A stretch of 59,793 bases of DNA. Source: JBFELU01 sp041572755. GTDB taxonomy: Bacteria > Actinomycetota > Acidimicrobiia > Spongiisociales > UBA11373. The translations under genes and the position numbers were made by a program. Every line of letters starts with the position of its first letter. The stretch's first letter is position 1. The notes beneath the pieces were generated by a model. That model made no database searches, had not been told where the DNA came from, and saw only the letters and a list, made by a program, of their open reading frames with translations. Positions 51,854-59,793 of the stretch are shown one piece after another. The stretch covers positions 1-59,793 of the forward strand of contig JBFFRY010000015.1 of the NCBI GenBank assembly GCA_041572755.1, written 5' to 3'.

Positions 51854-52711
51854 TCAGGGAATGGAGAACTCGGCGAGGTTGCTGAACGCCACGCCGCCGT
51901 CCAGTTCGAGTTCTTCCTTGACGAGGCCGATCCCCTCGACGAACCAAAGCCACTCCACGCCCTGGGATTGGATGGGGGCGGCTCCCGTGCTGATCTCCAT
52001 GTTGGAATCAGACCGCACCTTGAGGGCCGTGAAGGTCCCGGCCGGCACGGTGACCTCCTCGGTTCCCTCGACCGTGTAGGTCACCTCGCGGAGGATCTCG
52101 AATTCGAGTCCGGGAGCGTCGGGAAACTCAGCGGCGATCACCAGGACTGCATTCCAGGTCGCCCCGGGGACCAACTCGGCAGCCGGCAAGAGGTAGACGC
52201 CCTCCTGCTCCACGATCGAGACCTCGGCGCCGAACGGGAGACCGACCATGCCCAGTTCCGGCGCTGCGATCCCCTCCTCGTCGCAGGTGAAGTTCACGGT
52301 GACGTCGATCACGCCCTCGGGGGAGGCGAACTCGGACTCCATCGTGGCCGCGTTTCCGTCATCCTCCACGGAGGTGATCTCCCACTCGACGAGGATGTCC
52401 TCAGGAGTCGAGTAGGCCCACCTCGATCCCTGCCTGATCGGCATGTATCGGTGATCGCAGGCAGCCGCGGCAGCCGTATCGACCGTGGTGGTGGACTCCT
52501 CTGGAGGAGCTCCGGTGGTCGTGGTCGCCTCCGTGGTGGTGGACTCCGCCGGGGGAGCCTCTGCGGTGGTAGTTGCCGGAGCCATCGTTGTGCCGGCGGT
52601 GCTCTCGGTCTCCCCCGCCGGGGCAGCGCTCGTCGTCGATTCGGACGATGATCCCCCACATGCGGAGACGACGATGGCGATCACAATCGCCATTGCGGTA
52701 CGCCTGAACAC
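51854..52711 (-). CDS. Secreted lipoprotein with Thr/Glu-rich linker, function unknown
   Basis: 285 residues from GTG 52711, with GAGGGG 6 bases upstream. The longer in-frame start at 52747 lies at or before the predicted transcription start. The signal ends in a lipobox VSAC, then a low-complexity Ser/Thr/Ala/Glu linker of about 65 residues like those of the importer lipoproteins. The folded domain starts at CDHRYMPIRQGSRWAYS and shows repeated beta-strand pairs (EWEITSVEDDGNAATMESEF, REVTYTVEGTEEVTVPAGTFTALKVRSD, WFVEGIGLVKEE). The last part resembles DUF3108-like domains in which a cell-surface protein reports on an ester-like marker, but the match is loose. Confidence 0.65.
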   Translation of the reverse strand: MFRRTAMAIVIAIVVSACGGSSSESTTSAAPAGETESTAGTTMAPATTTAEAPPAESTTTEATTTTGAPPEESTTTVDTAAAAACDHRYMPIRQGSRWAYSTPEDILVEWEITSVEDDGNAATMESEFASPEGVIDVTVNFTCDEEGIAAPELGMVGLPFGAEVSIVEQEGVYLLPAAELVPGATWNAVLVIAAEFPDAPGLEFEILREVTYTVEGTEEVTVPAGTFTALKVRSDSNMEISTGAAPIQSQGVEWLWFVEGIGLVKEELELDGGVAFSNLAEFSIP

Positions 52712-52745
52712 TGGCACCCCCTCGACGAACGCTGGTTGAGCCGGC

Positions 52746-52751
52746 ACTCTA
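52746..52751 (-). promoter_or_regulatory. Candidate -10 box of the lipoprotein gene
   Basis: TAGAGT on the minus strand; the leader of about 27 bases ends with GAGGGG before GTG 52711. Confidence 0.4.
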
Positions 52752-52809
52752 TCAGGTCGCGCTCGTCGGCGGCCGTCCCGGCGCCGAAGCGCTCACCGAC
52801 CGCTCTCAC

Positions 52810-52815
52810 TACTCT
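52810..52815 (+). promoter_or_regulatory. Candidate -10 box of the small barrel protein gene
   Basis: TACTCT, with a leader of about 30 bases holding the strong ribosome site AGGAGGTG before ATG 52853. Confidence 0.4.
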
Positions 52816-52852
52816 TCCCCGGCATCGGGCCGACAACCAGGAGGTGTCAACC

Positions 52853-53122
52853 ATGGCATCCGTCATCGTCGCCATCGAGGTCGAGGACTACGACAAGTGG
52901 CGCAGCAAGTTCGACAGCATGGAGGGTCACCGCAGGGAGCACGGCCTCCAAGTGGGGCATGTCTACCAGGATGTCGCCGATCCGAACAAGGTCACCGTCG
53001 TCATCGATGGAGACCTCCCCGCTCTTCAGGCCTACACGGAGTCTCAAGCCCTCAGAGAGGCGATGGCCGAAGGAGGCGTCCTCGGCCGACCTCAGTTCTC
53101 GTTCACCAACGAACTGAGCTAG
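52853..53122 (+). CDS. Small dimeric alpha/beta-barrel protein
   Basis: 89 residues from ATG 52853, which follows AGGAGGTG; an upstream in-frame start would add 39 arginine-rich residues. The sequence MASVIVAIEVEDYDKWRSKFDS, then GHVYQDVADPNKVTVVIDGDLPALQAYTES, is that of a ferredoxin-like dimeric barrel in the cyclase/monooxygenase-like (ABM) superfamily. Proteins of this size usually act as dimers on hydrophobic ligands. The substrate is unknown. Confidence 0.7.
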   Translation: MASVIVAIEVEDYDKWRSKFDSMEGHRREHGLQVGHVYQDVADPNKVTVVIDGDLPALQAYTESQALREAMAEGGVLGRPQFSFTNELS

Positions 53123-53202
53123 CACTGCAAGGCATCTGAGATGCCATAGGCCGGGTCCTCGGCCGACGGCCGGGGGTGGGAGCGGGGCCGAGACCTGGTG
53201 GC

Positions 53203-53208
53203 TATCGT
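53203..53208 (+). promoter_or_regulatory. Candidate -10 box of the UBP zinc-finger gene
   Basis: TATCGT, 6 bases before ATG 53215; leaderless spacing. Confidence 0.45.
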
Positions 53209-53214
53209 GCCGGG

Positions 53215-53502
53215 ATGTCTTCGACCGGCCGCAACCTCTGTGCAGAGCTGCGGGACGTTCCTCTCGATCCGATGCCGTCGGGCGGATGTCTGGAATGCCT
53301 GGCGATCGGTGACACCTGGGTGCACCTCAGGTTCTGTGTCACGTGCCGTGAGACCAGGTGCTGCGACGACTCGAAGAACCGGCACGCTCGCAAGCACGCC
53401 GCCGCGTCGGGCCACCCCGTGGTCCGGTCGAAGGAACCGGGCGAGCATTGGGCGTGGTGCTTCGACCACGAGGCGGGCACTCCTCTCCCCGAGCACCGCT
53501 GA
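53215..53502 (+). CDS. Stand-alone UBP-type zinc-finger protein
   Basis: 95 residues, almost entirely one zinc-finger domain of the ubiquitin-hydrolase (ZnF-UBP) kind. The ligand pattern is seen in GGCLECLAIGDTWVHLRFCVTCRETRCCDDSKNRHARKHAAASGHPVVRS and the closing GEHWAWCFDHE. In eukaryotes the domain binds the free C-terminal Gly-Gly of ubiquitin. Bacterial stand-alone copies are common in actinobacteria, but their ligands are not established. It may bind the C-terminal tail of a ubiquitin-like or pupylated protein, or a different peptide. Confidence 0.85.
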   Translation: MSSTGRNLCAELRDVPLDPMPSGGCLECLAIGDTWVHLRFCVTCRETRCCDDSKNRHARKHAAASGHPVVRSKEPGEHWAWCFDHEAGTPLPEHR

Positions 53503-53808
53503 ACCGGCACCGGATCCGAGCGAGATGGACGACCCCGCTCGCCCGCTTCGAAGAAGCGCGAGTCGAGGTGGTGCCCGAGGCCGGACGGACCTCTCAGGCC
53601 GGCGCCGAGTTCCTTCGTGCCGGGGCCGAAGGCGGGGATTCGATGCGAGTCCGGCTCGCGGACGAAGCACGGTTCGCGCAGGCCCGACGGGTTGTCCGGC
53701 AGCCCGTTGAGGACCCCGGGCATCTCGGCCCAACCGAGTACGCTCTCCGTCGCCGACCCGAGGCGTGACGGTGCTCGGGTGGAGATCCGGAGCGACAGGA
53801 GACCATTG
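53503..53808. other. 306-base gap without a supported gene
   Basis: Open frames cross it on both strands but none has a start with a ribosome site or a recognisable family. One plus-strand frame (ending at 53768) looks protein-like, but about 70 percent of its third positions are G or C, a modest value for this sequence. The last bases hold AGGAG, the ribosome site of the next gene, and TACGCT near 53740 is a possible -10 box. Confidence 0.5.
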
Positions 53809-54246
53809 ATGTTGCCGAGCGTCGACCATCTGATCGAGTTGTTCCGCAGCATCACCACGATCGCCGTGGTGGGCGCATCGTTCGACGAGTCGAAACAGGC
53901 TCACCGCATCCCGCGCTACCTCCGGTCCCAGGGCTACCGGATCCTTCCCGTGAACCCACGGAGCGGCGAGCTCTTCGGTGAGCCGACGGCGGTTGCGCTC
54001 AGCGAGGTCGACGGCCCCATCGACGCCGTTCAGGTGTTCCGCCCGGACGAGGAAGCCCCGGACCTGGCGCGGGAAGCCATCGCCGTTGGAGCCCGGGTGT
54101 TCTGGCTGCAACTCGGGATCGTGTCAACCGAAGCAGAGCGGATCGCTCGAGCCGGCGGATTGACCGTGGTCATGGATGCGTGCATGGGGGCCGTCCACAA
54201 GAAGCTCCGCAGGAGCCACGGATTGGAAGGTCCGGCTCAGGGCTAG
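53809..54246 (+). CDS. CoA-binding protein, YccU family
   Basis: 145 residues from ATG 53809, with AGGAG 7-8 bases upstream. It is a single Rossmann-like CoA-binding domain: TTIAVVGASFDESKQAHRIPRYLRSQGYRILPVNPR, IDAVQVFRPDEEAPDLAREAI, VFWLQLGIVSTEAERIARAGGLTVVMDACMGAVHKKL. The family (E. coli YccU) binds CoA and is otherwise uncharacterised. It is encoded upstream of the second nucleoside importer but separated by 228 bases. Confidence 0.9.
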   Translation: MLPSVDHLIELFRSITTIAVVGASFDESKQAHRIPRYLRSQGYRILPVNPRSGELFGEPTAVALSEVDGPIDAVQVFRPDEEAPDLAREAIAVGARVFWLQLGIVSTEAERIARAGGLTVVMDACMGAVHKKLRRSHGLEGPAQG

Positions 54247-54439
54247 GCGGACGGGTCCCGGTGGGTGGGCCTCGGCCGGATTCCTGCGCGCGTTGGCAAC
54301 TCACGACTTGCAGGCTGCGGATCGTCGCCTCCGGCCTGGGGCTTCTCCTTGGACCCGTTTGTGGGGCGCCGACCCGACCCGCATTCGGACCAACAAAGAT
54401 ACCCCCGCTGGTGCGACGCGGACCGGCTCCGTGCCCCGC

Positions 54440-54445
54440 TAGGGT
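54440..54445 (+). promoter_or_regulatory. Candidate -10 box of the second nucleoside importer
   Basis: TAGGGT. The first ATG after it (54458) opens a six-codon frame, MACAQP, whose TGA overlaps the permease start at 54475 (ATGA). The rest of the 54247-54474 gap shows no gene or known riboswitch. Confidence 0.35.
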
Positions 54446-54474
54446 GTCGGCAACTCGATGGCCTGCGCGCAACC

Positions 54475-55671
54475 ATGAGCATCAGGAGGGGCACCGGGAT
54501 CTCGACCCGGACACCTCTCCTTTCTCGCGTCCGGCCCCGCCTCAAGGGGTATCTCGTTCCGGTGGGGGCGGTGGCAGCGGCACTCCTGATCGGCGCCATC
54601 GTCCTGCTGCGACTCGACGCCGACCCCATTGAGGCCTTCACCTCGATGATGCGGGGCGCCTTCGGCAGCACCGACGCCCTGATGAGCACGGCCCTGAAGG
54701 CAACCCCTCTGCTGTTTGTCGGAGTCGGGATCGTCATCGCGTTCCGGGCCGACGTCATCAACATCGGCGGCGAAGGCCAGATGGTGGCCGGGGCGCTGCT
54801 CTCGACGACGACCGCCCTCGTTCTCCCCGAGCTTCCAACGATCGCGATCCTTCCGATCGTGCTCGCCGCCGGCATCCTCGGTGGCGCCCTGTGGGGGGCG
54901 ATCCCTGGGGCGCTGAAGGCGTACTACGGGGTCAACGAGATTCTCAGCACGATCATGCTCAACGTGGTGGCGGTGCAGTTCATGAACTTCCTGCTGCGCG
55001 GCCCCCTCATCGACCCGGCGGAGATCGAGCGCGGAACCCGTATCCCCCAGACAGAGCGGCTCATGGAGAGCGCAGACCTGCCCCACATGTTCGGCAGCGA
55101 CAGACTCCATATCGGGCCGCTGCTGGCGGTACTGGCTGCGATCGGCGGCTACTACCTGATGTGGCGCACCCCGATCGGCTACCGCATACGCGCCGTTGGC
55201 CTGAGCCGCAACGCAGCTCGCTACGCCGGCATTCGAGTGAGGCGGACGATCGTGTTGGCGATGACCCTGAGCGGTGCCCTCTGCGGGCTCGCCGGCGCGG
55301 TGCTCGTCTTCGGCAGCGAGAGCCACCGCATGGTCACCGACGGGTCCACCGCCGGATTCACCGGCAGCGCAGGATTCAACGGGATCGTGGCGGCGCTGTT
55401 CGGGGGGCTCCATGCGCTGTGGACCATCCCCGCATCCTTCCTCTTCGGTGGGCTGCTGGTGGGGGGACTCGCCATGCAGCGCGCCGTGCAGGTGCCGTCC
55501 GCACTGATCCTGGCCCTCAACGGCCTGGTCGTCGTCTTCGTGGTGTCGAGCGATCGGCTGCGGCGCCGTCTGCTTGAGCGGGATGCCGCCCCCGGTCTCG
55601 ATCCCAAGGACCCGGACGCTGCTCCGGGGCGGGCACCACCGGCTGAAGAGATGGCGGCACCCGATGAGTGA
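54475..55671 (+). CDS. Nucleoside ABC importer 2, permease A
   Basis: 398 residues from ATG 54475. It is a BmpB/NupP-type permease: helix VPVGAVAAALLIGAIVLLRLDADPIEAF, FRADVINIGGEGQMVAGALL, YYGVNEILSTIMLNVVAVQFMNFLL, YRIRAVGLSRNAARYAGI and LFGGLHALWTIPASFLFGGLL. It is shorter than permease 1 of the first system and differs from it throughout, so the two operons are not a recent duplication. A basic tail of about 40 residues (RRRLLERDAAPG) ends the protein. It overlaps the next gene by 8 bases. Confidence 0.9.
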   Translation: MSIRRGTGISTRTPLLSRVRPRLKGYLVPVGAVAAALLIGAIVLLRLDADPIEAFTSMMRGAFGSTDALMSTALKATPLLFVGVGIVIAFRADVINIGGEGQMVAGALLSTTTALVLPELPTIAILPIVLAAGILGGALWGAIPGALKAYYGVNEILSTIMLNVVAVQFMNFLLRGPLIDPAEIERGTRIPQTERLMESADLPHMFGSDRLHIGPLLAVLAAIGGYYLMWRTPIGYRIRAVGLSRNAARYAGIRVRRTIVLAMTLSGALCGLAGAVLVFGSESHRMVTDGSTAGFTGSAGFNGIVAALFGGLHALWTIPASFLFGGLLVGGLAMQRAVQVPSALILALNGLVVVFVVSSDRLRRRLLERDAAPGLDPKDPDAAPGRAPPAEEMAAPDE

Positions 55672-56596
55672 GCTCTTCACACAGGCGGTCATCATCGCCA
55701 TGGTGGCCTCAGGCATCCGGCTGGCGGTCCCGCTCCTGATCGCCTCGCTCGGGGAGATGTACGGGCAGCGCAGCGGCGTGCTCAATCTCGGCGTGGACGG
55801 GATCATGCTGCTCGGCGCCTTCACCGGCTACTACGCCGTGCTCAAGTCCGGCAACGTGTGGTTCGGCCTGCTGATGGGAATGCTGGTTGGTGTGGCCCTC
55901 GGGGTGGCGTCGGCCGTCATCGCTGTGACCCTCAAGGCGGAGCAGGGGATCAGCGGGATCGGCGTGTACCTGTTCGGGCTCGGCATGAGCGACCTCCTGT
56001 TCCAGAAGCTGGTCGGTACCCCGGTGCCTATCAAGAGCTTCCCCGACGTCCACATCCCGCTCCTTGCAGACATCCCGATCGTCGGCGGGATGCTCTTCCA
56101 GCACAGCCTGGTGGTCTATCTGGCGTTCCTGGCCGTGCCGCTGAGCATGTTCATCCTCAACCGGACCACCTTCGGCCTCAATGTCCGGGCGGTGGGGCAA
56201 AACCCCGAGTCCGCCGACAGCCTCGGAGTGAGTGTGGCTCGGGTGCGCTACGCCACCGTCATCATCGGGGGCACGCTTGCCGGCACCGCCGGTGCCGCAC
56301 TCGCCATCGACCTCGGCATCTTCCAGCAGAACCTCACCAACGCCGCCGGGTTCATCGCCATCGCCCTGGTCTACTTCGGAGCCTGGCGGCCGCTGGGGGT
56401 GATGGCGGGAGCCTTGCTGTACGGATTCGTCAATGCCGTCGTGCTCCAACTCAAGACGCTGGGGATCATCCCACTCAGTTGGTCCGACATCGCGGCCATG
56501 GCACCCGCCGTCATCACGATCCTGGCGCTGGTGGTCGTGGCACAGCGCTTCACGGCCCCGGCCGCTCTCACCAAGCCGTTCTCGAGGGGGGCATGA
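55664..56596 (+). CDS. Nucleoside ABC importer 2, permease B
   Basis: 310 residues from ATG 55664, which lies inside the end of permease A. Phrases LIASLGEMYGQRSGVLNLGVDGIMLLGAF, AEQGISGIGVYLFGLGMSDLLFQKLV, LNVRAVGQNPESADSLGVSVARVRYA and VYFGAWRPLGVMAGALLYGFVNAVVLQL identify the BmpD/NupQ-type partner. It lacks the 110-residue N-terminal extension present in permease 2 of the first system. An AGGAGGAGAG ribosome site for the binding-protein gene follows its stop. Confidence 0.9.
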   Translation: MSELFTQAVIIAMVASGIRLAVPLLIASLGEMYGQRSGVLNLGVDGIMLLGAFTGYYAVLKSGNVWFGLLMGMLVGVALGVASAVIAVTLKAEQGISGIGVYLFGLGMSDLLFQKLVGTPVPIKSFPDVHIPLLADIPIVGGMLFQHSLVVYLAFLAVPLSMFILNRTTFGLNVRAVGQNPESADSLGVSVARVRYATVIIGGTLAGTAGAALAIDLGIFQQNLTNAAGFIAIALVYFGAWRPLGVMAGALLYGFVNAVVLQLKTLGIIPLSWSDIAAMAPAVITILALVVVAQRFTAPAALTKPFSRGA

Positions 56597-56642
56597 TCTG
56601 CATGCCATCGGCAAACACGACTGCAACGACAGAGGAGGAGAG

Positions 56643-57668
56643 ATGAAGAGACGAGTACACCTGTGGCTGGCGGTAGTGGCCGCCCTGATGCTCGTGGTGG
56701 CCGCTTGCGGCGATGATGACGACGGCGGCGCGACCACCACGGCTGCATCGTCGGATACGACGGCCGGGTCGGCCGAGCCGTTCCGGATCGCCATCGTGGC
56801 GCCGTCGGCGTCCAACGACCTGGCGTTCACCCAGTCGATTGTGGATGCGGTCAACGTGATCGCCGCCGAGCTGGGGAATGTCGAGGTACAGGTGACCGAC
56901 GGCACATTCGTCGTGGACGATGCGGCCAACGCGATCCGCGGATATGCGAGTGACGGGGTCGATCTGGTGATCGCCCACGGATCCCAGTATGGAGGCTCGC
57001 TGCAGGAGATCGCGCCCGACTTCCCCGACACGGCATTCGCCTGGGGGACCGCAGCCGACACCTTTGGCCTTCCCAACGTGTTCGCCTACGAGGCGGCCTC
57101 GGACGAGGGCGGCTACGTCATGGGTGTCATGGGAGCCTTGCTGAGCGAGAGCGGGACCATCGGCATCGTCGGACCGATCGAGGTGGGCGACGCCAAGCTC
57201 TACGTCGACGGCTATGCGGCCGGAGTCACGGCCCAGGATCCGGGCGTGACGGTCAACATCAACTACACGGGCTCCTTCAGCGACGTCGCTCTGGCCTCCG
57301 AGGCGGCGCAGTCGCACTTGGCCGCCGGCGCCGACGTACTGACCGGTACTGCGCAGATGGTGGTCGGTGCGGTCGGAGTGGCCAACGAGAACGGCTTGTT
57401 GTGGTTCGGCACCCAAGCCAACCAGACGAGCCTGGCGCCCGAGATCGTGGTGGCGTCCCAGGTGTATCACTGGGAGGTCGTGCTGCGCGACATCATCGCC
57501 AAGGTCGAAGGAGGGACCCTCGGTGGGGAGTCCTACGAGATCAATCTGGCGAACGGCGGGCTCGTGATCGAATTCAACGACGGATTCGACCTGCCGGCCG
57601 ACGTGCGGCAGGCGGCCGAGGACACGATCGCCGGGCTCGAGTCGGGCTCGATCTCGACCGGTCAGTGA
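56643..57668 (+). CDS. BMP-family substrate-binding lipoprotein, importer 2
   Basis: 341 residues. Lipobox VVAAC at about residue 22 is followed by a short acidic and Thr-rich linker. The binding domain reads RIAIVAPSASNDLAFTQSIVDAVNVIA at the start, then VDLVIAHGSQYGGSLQEIAPDFPDTAFAWG, EAASDEGGYVMGVMGALLSESGTIGIVG and ENGLLWFGTQANQTSLAPEIVVASQVYHW. These fit the BMP fold but differ from the first lipoprotein of the window, so the ligand is probably different. A strong hairpin follows between this gene and the ATPase gene. Confidence 0.88.
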   Translation: MKRRVHLWLAVVAALMLVVAACGDDDDGGATTTAASSDTTAGSAEPFRIAIVAPSASNDLAFTQSIVDAVNVIAAELGNVEVQVTDGTFVVDDAANAIRGYASDGVDLVIAHGSQYGGSLQEIAPDFPDTAFAWGTAADTFGLPNVFAYEAASDEGGYVMGVMGALLSESGTIGIVGPIEVGDAKLYVDGYAAGVTAQDPGVTVNINYTGSFSDVALASEAAQSHLAAGADVLTGTAQMVVGAVGVANENGLLWFGTQANQTSLAPEIVVASQVYHWEVVLRDIIAKVEGGTLGGESYEINLANGGLVIEFNDGFDLPADVRQAAEDTIAGLESGSISTGQ

Positions 57669-57680
57669 TCAGGAGTGACT

Positions 57681-57707
57681 TGCCGGGGGGCTTCGTGCCC
57701 CCCGGCA
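57681..57707 (+). terminator. Strong hairpin between binding-protein and ATPase genes, importer 2
   Basis: TGCCGGGGGGC and GCCCCCCGGCA make a perfect 11-bp stem over loop TTCGT, 12 bases after the lipoprotein stop. It occupies the same place as the hairpin at 23378-23409 in the first importer operon although the stem sequences differ. A T-run is absent. Confidence 0.65.
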
Positions 57708-57729
57708 GTCCGCCAGGGAGAGGGTCGGG

Positions 57730-59244
<1,515 letters not shown>

Positions 59245-59248
59245 TGTT

Positions 59249-59262
59249 CCCCCCGAAGGGGG
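59249..59262 (+). terminator. Small C/G hairpin after the importer 2 operon
   Basis: A run of six C, GAA and a run of five G can pair 5 bases after the ATPase stop. Stem GC content is high but no T-run follows, so terminator strength is uncertain. Confidence 0.4.
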
Positions 59263-59478
59263 AGGGGGCGCACCGTCAGGACGCGGCCACGGTTGGTGCG
59301 GTCTCCCCTCCGCTTCCGGCAACCTGGGCCGCCGCTCTGGTCGCCACTCTCCCGTCCGGGGTTTTCTGGTCGAACACGGACTGGAACGGACGGGGAGTCT
59401 GCCCCTAGGCCAGCATCCGGACCAAGAACGCCCGTCCGGTGGGGTTGCGGTTGTTTGTGTGGTTTGGGCAGCAGCATG

Positions 59479-59511
59479 ACTGTGGGGTGAACATCTCGTT
59501 CACCCCACAGT
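59479..59511. terminator. Perfect 14-bp hairpin between convergent genes
   Basis: ACTGTGGGGTGAAC (59479-59492) pairs without mismatch with GTTCACCCCACAGT (59498-59511) over loop ATCTC. On the plus strand it is followed by GACCTTCTT, weakly T-rich. It probably ends transcription from both sides. Confidence 0.65.
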
Positions 59512-59547
59512 GACCTTCTTCGTTGTGGTGTTCAGGCTCGTTTGAGG

Positions 59548-59793
59548 TCAGGGGCGACGGTCCCAGACCCCGTCGCCGTCGATATCCGGGTCGCAGGCGT
59601 CCCCGAGACCGTCTCCGTCGGTGTCGGTCTGGTCCGGGTTGTAGAGGTAGCGGCAGTTGTCCGCCCACCAGGGAATCCCATCGCCGTCCTTGTCCCTAAG
59701 CGGAATCACTACCGGCTCTGGTACCCATCCGACCGGTGCCACCACTTCATCCAACTGGACGTCGTCGTAGATGGTCTGGACCCCGCTGGTGAC
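59548..59793 (-). CDS. C-terminus of a secreted protein with thrombospondin type 3 repeats, 5' end outside the window
   Basis: The last 81 residues are visible. They end with calcium-binding thrombospondin type 3 repeats: DKDGDGIPWWADNC, NPDQTDTDGDGLGDACDP and DIDGDGVWDRRP. The acidic residues and the cysteine pair in DNC and DAC fit the repeat consensus. Such repeats occur on large secreted or surface proteins. The preceding visible part (SGVQTIYDDVQLDEVVAP) looks like the end of a beta-sandwich, for example a lectin- or jelly-roll-like domain, but too little is present to name it. Confidence 0.7.
   Translation of the reverse strand, partial: VTSGVQTIYDDVQLDEVVAPVGWVPEPVVIPLRDKDGDGIPWWADNCRYLYNPDQTDTDGDGLGDACDPDIDGDGVWDRRP

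Larger units (their letters stand above)
59245..59547. other. 303-base intergenic region with two hairpins
   Basis: Convergent spacer between the ATPase gene and a minus-strand gene. It holds the small C/G hairpin at 59249-59262 and the strong one at 59479-59511. A short minus-strand Cys-rich frame (near 59410-59500) has no support as a gene. Nothing else is recognised. Confidence 0.6.

Noticed and set aside
53358..53768. A plus-strand frame of 136 codons reaching past the UBP zinc-finger gene.
   Set aside because: Its first third is in another frame of the zinc-finger gene, third-position GC is modest and no family or ribosome site is visible.
54247..54474. Riboswitch or small RNA in front of the second importer.
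   Set aside because: I see no conserved aptamer core and no long stem; only a promoter-like box and a mini-frame near the end.
59405..59668. A minus-strand Cys-rich peptide (containing SCCCPNH) in the last spacer.
   Set aside because: The frame crosses the end of the thrombospondin-repeat gene and the 14-bp hairpin; no start signal of its own.

Overview
The window is GC-rich bacterial chromosome from an actinobacterial lineage, most likely Acidimicrobiia or a near relative. I infer this from the gene content: a SigR/RsrA-type sigma and anti-sigma pair, a Zincin_2/DUF2342 protease upstream of tilS-hpt-ftsH, CarD, DUF3263, LppM-like and DUF6777 proteins. Lipoproteins carry long Thr/Ala/Glu linkers. 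Many genes start with GTG or TTG, and many have TAnnnT boxes a few bases before the start codon, as in leaderless actinobacterial transcripts. No transposase, integrase, phage gene or CRISPR array is visible, and gene order looks mostly vertical.

Layout. 1-2749 (minus): three overlapping or adjacent genes for polyprenol-phosphate sugar transfer. 2835-5384: two divergent secreted HExxH proteins, one with a C-terminal calcium-binding repeat region. 5423-6612: tRNA-Thr(CGU), an ECF sigma factor and its zinc anti-sigma factor, and a tiny zinc protein. 6665-13713: a tightly packed housekeeping run: membrane peptide, DUF2342 protease, tilS, hpt, ftsH, folP, a phosphatase-like protein that has lost its catalytic cysteine, folK. 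13706-14308 (minus): a scramblase/LURP-one-like protein. 14397-18347: DUF2520 protein, panC, coaX, lysS, each overlapping or touching the next. 18350-22056: polyprenyl diphosphate synthase divergent from clpC. 22143-27570: a complete Bmp-type nucleoside ABC importer, then a YhhQ/VUT-family transporter.

28222-37662 holds a gene order shared with Bacillus subtilis: radA, disA, carD, yacL-like PIN/TRAM gene, ispD, ispF, (glycerophosphodiesterase on the other strand), cysS, rlmB. A second tRNA-Thr (UGU) follows. 37816-48832 is a mix of membrane and secreted proteins: DUF3263, AI-2E family permease, AlaX editing protein, a CvpA-CAP fusion, a degenerate HAD protein, an LppM-like lipoprotein, a receiver-like protein, an EamA exporter, DUF6777, acyl-CoA dehydrogenase, a membrane protein built from three repeated modules, DUF1330 and DUF3179. 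48948-54246: a 938-residue class III cyclase/ATPase/TPR regulator, a lipoprotein, a small alpha/beta barrel protein, a stand-alone UBP zinc finger and a CoA-binding protein. 54475-59244: a second complete Bmp-type importer with a different gene order. 59548-end (minus): the C-terminus of a protein with thrombospondin type 3 calcium-binding repeats.

How the parts fit: the window supplies nucleoside and probably deazapurine uptake (two Bmp systems, YhhQ, Hpt), folate, pantothenate/CoA and isoprenoid precursors, protein quality control (FtsH, ClpC), c-di-AMP synthesis (DisA) next to DNA repair (RadA) and transcription control (CarD). The features I find most worth a second look are the H1-like repeat tail on CarD, the cysteine-less phosphatase sitting where folB is often found, strong hairpins placed between the binding-protein and ATPase genes of both nucleoside importers, a leaderless six-codon minicistron coupled to radA, and the triplicated membrane module protein.
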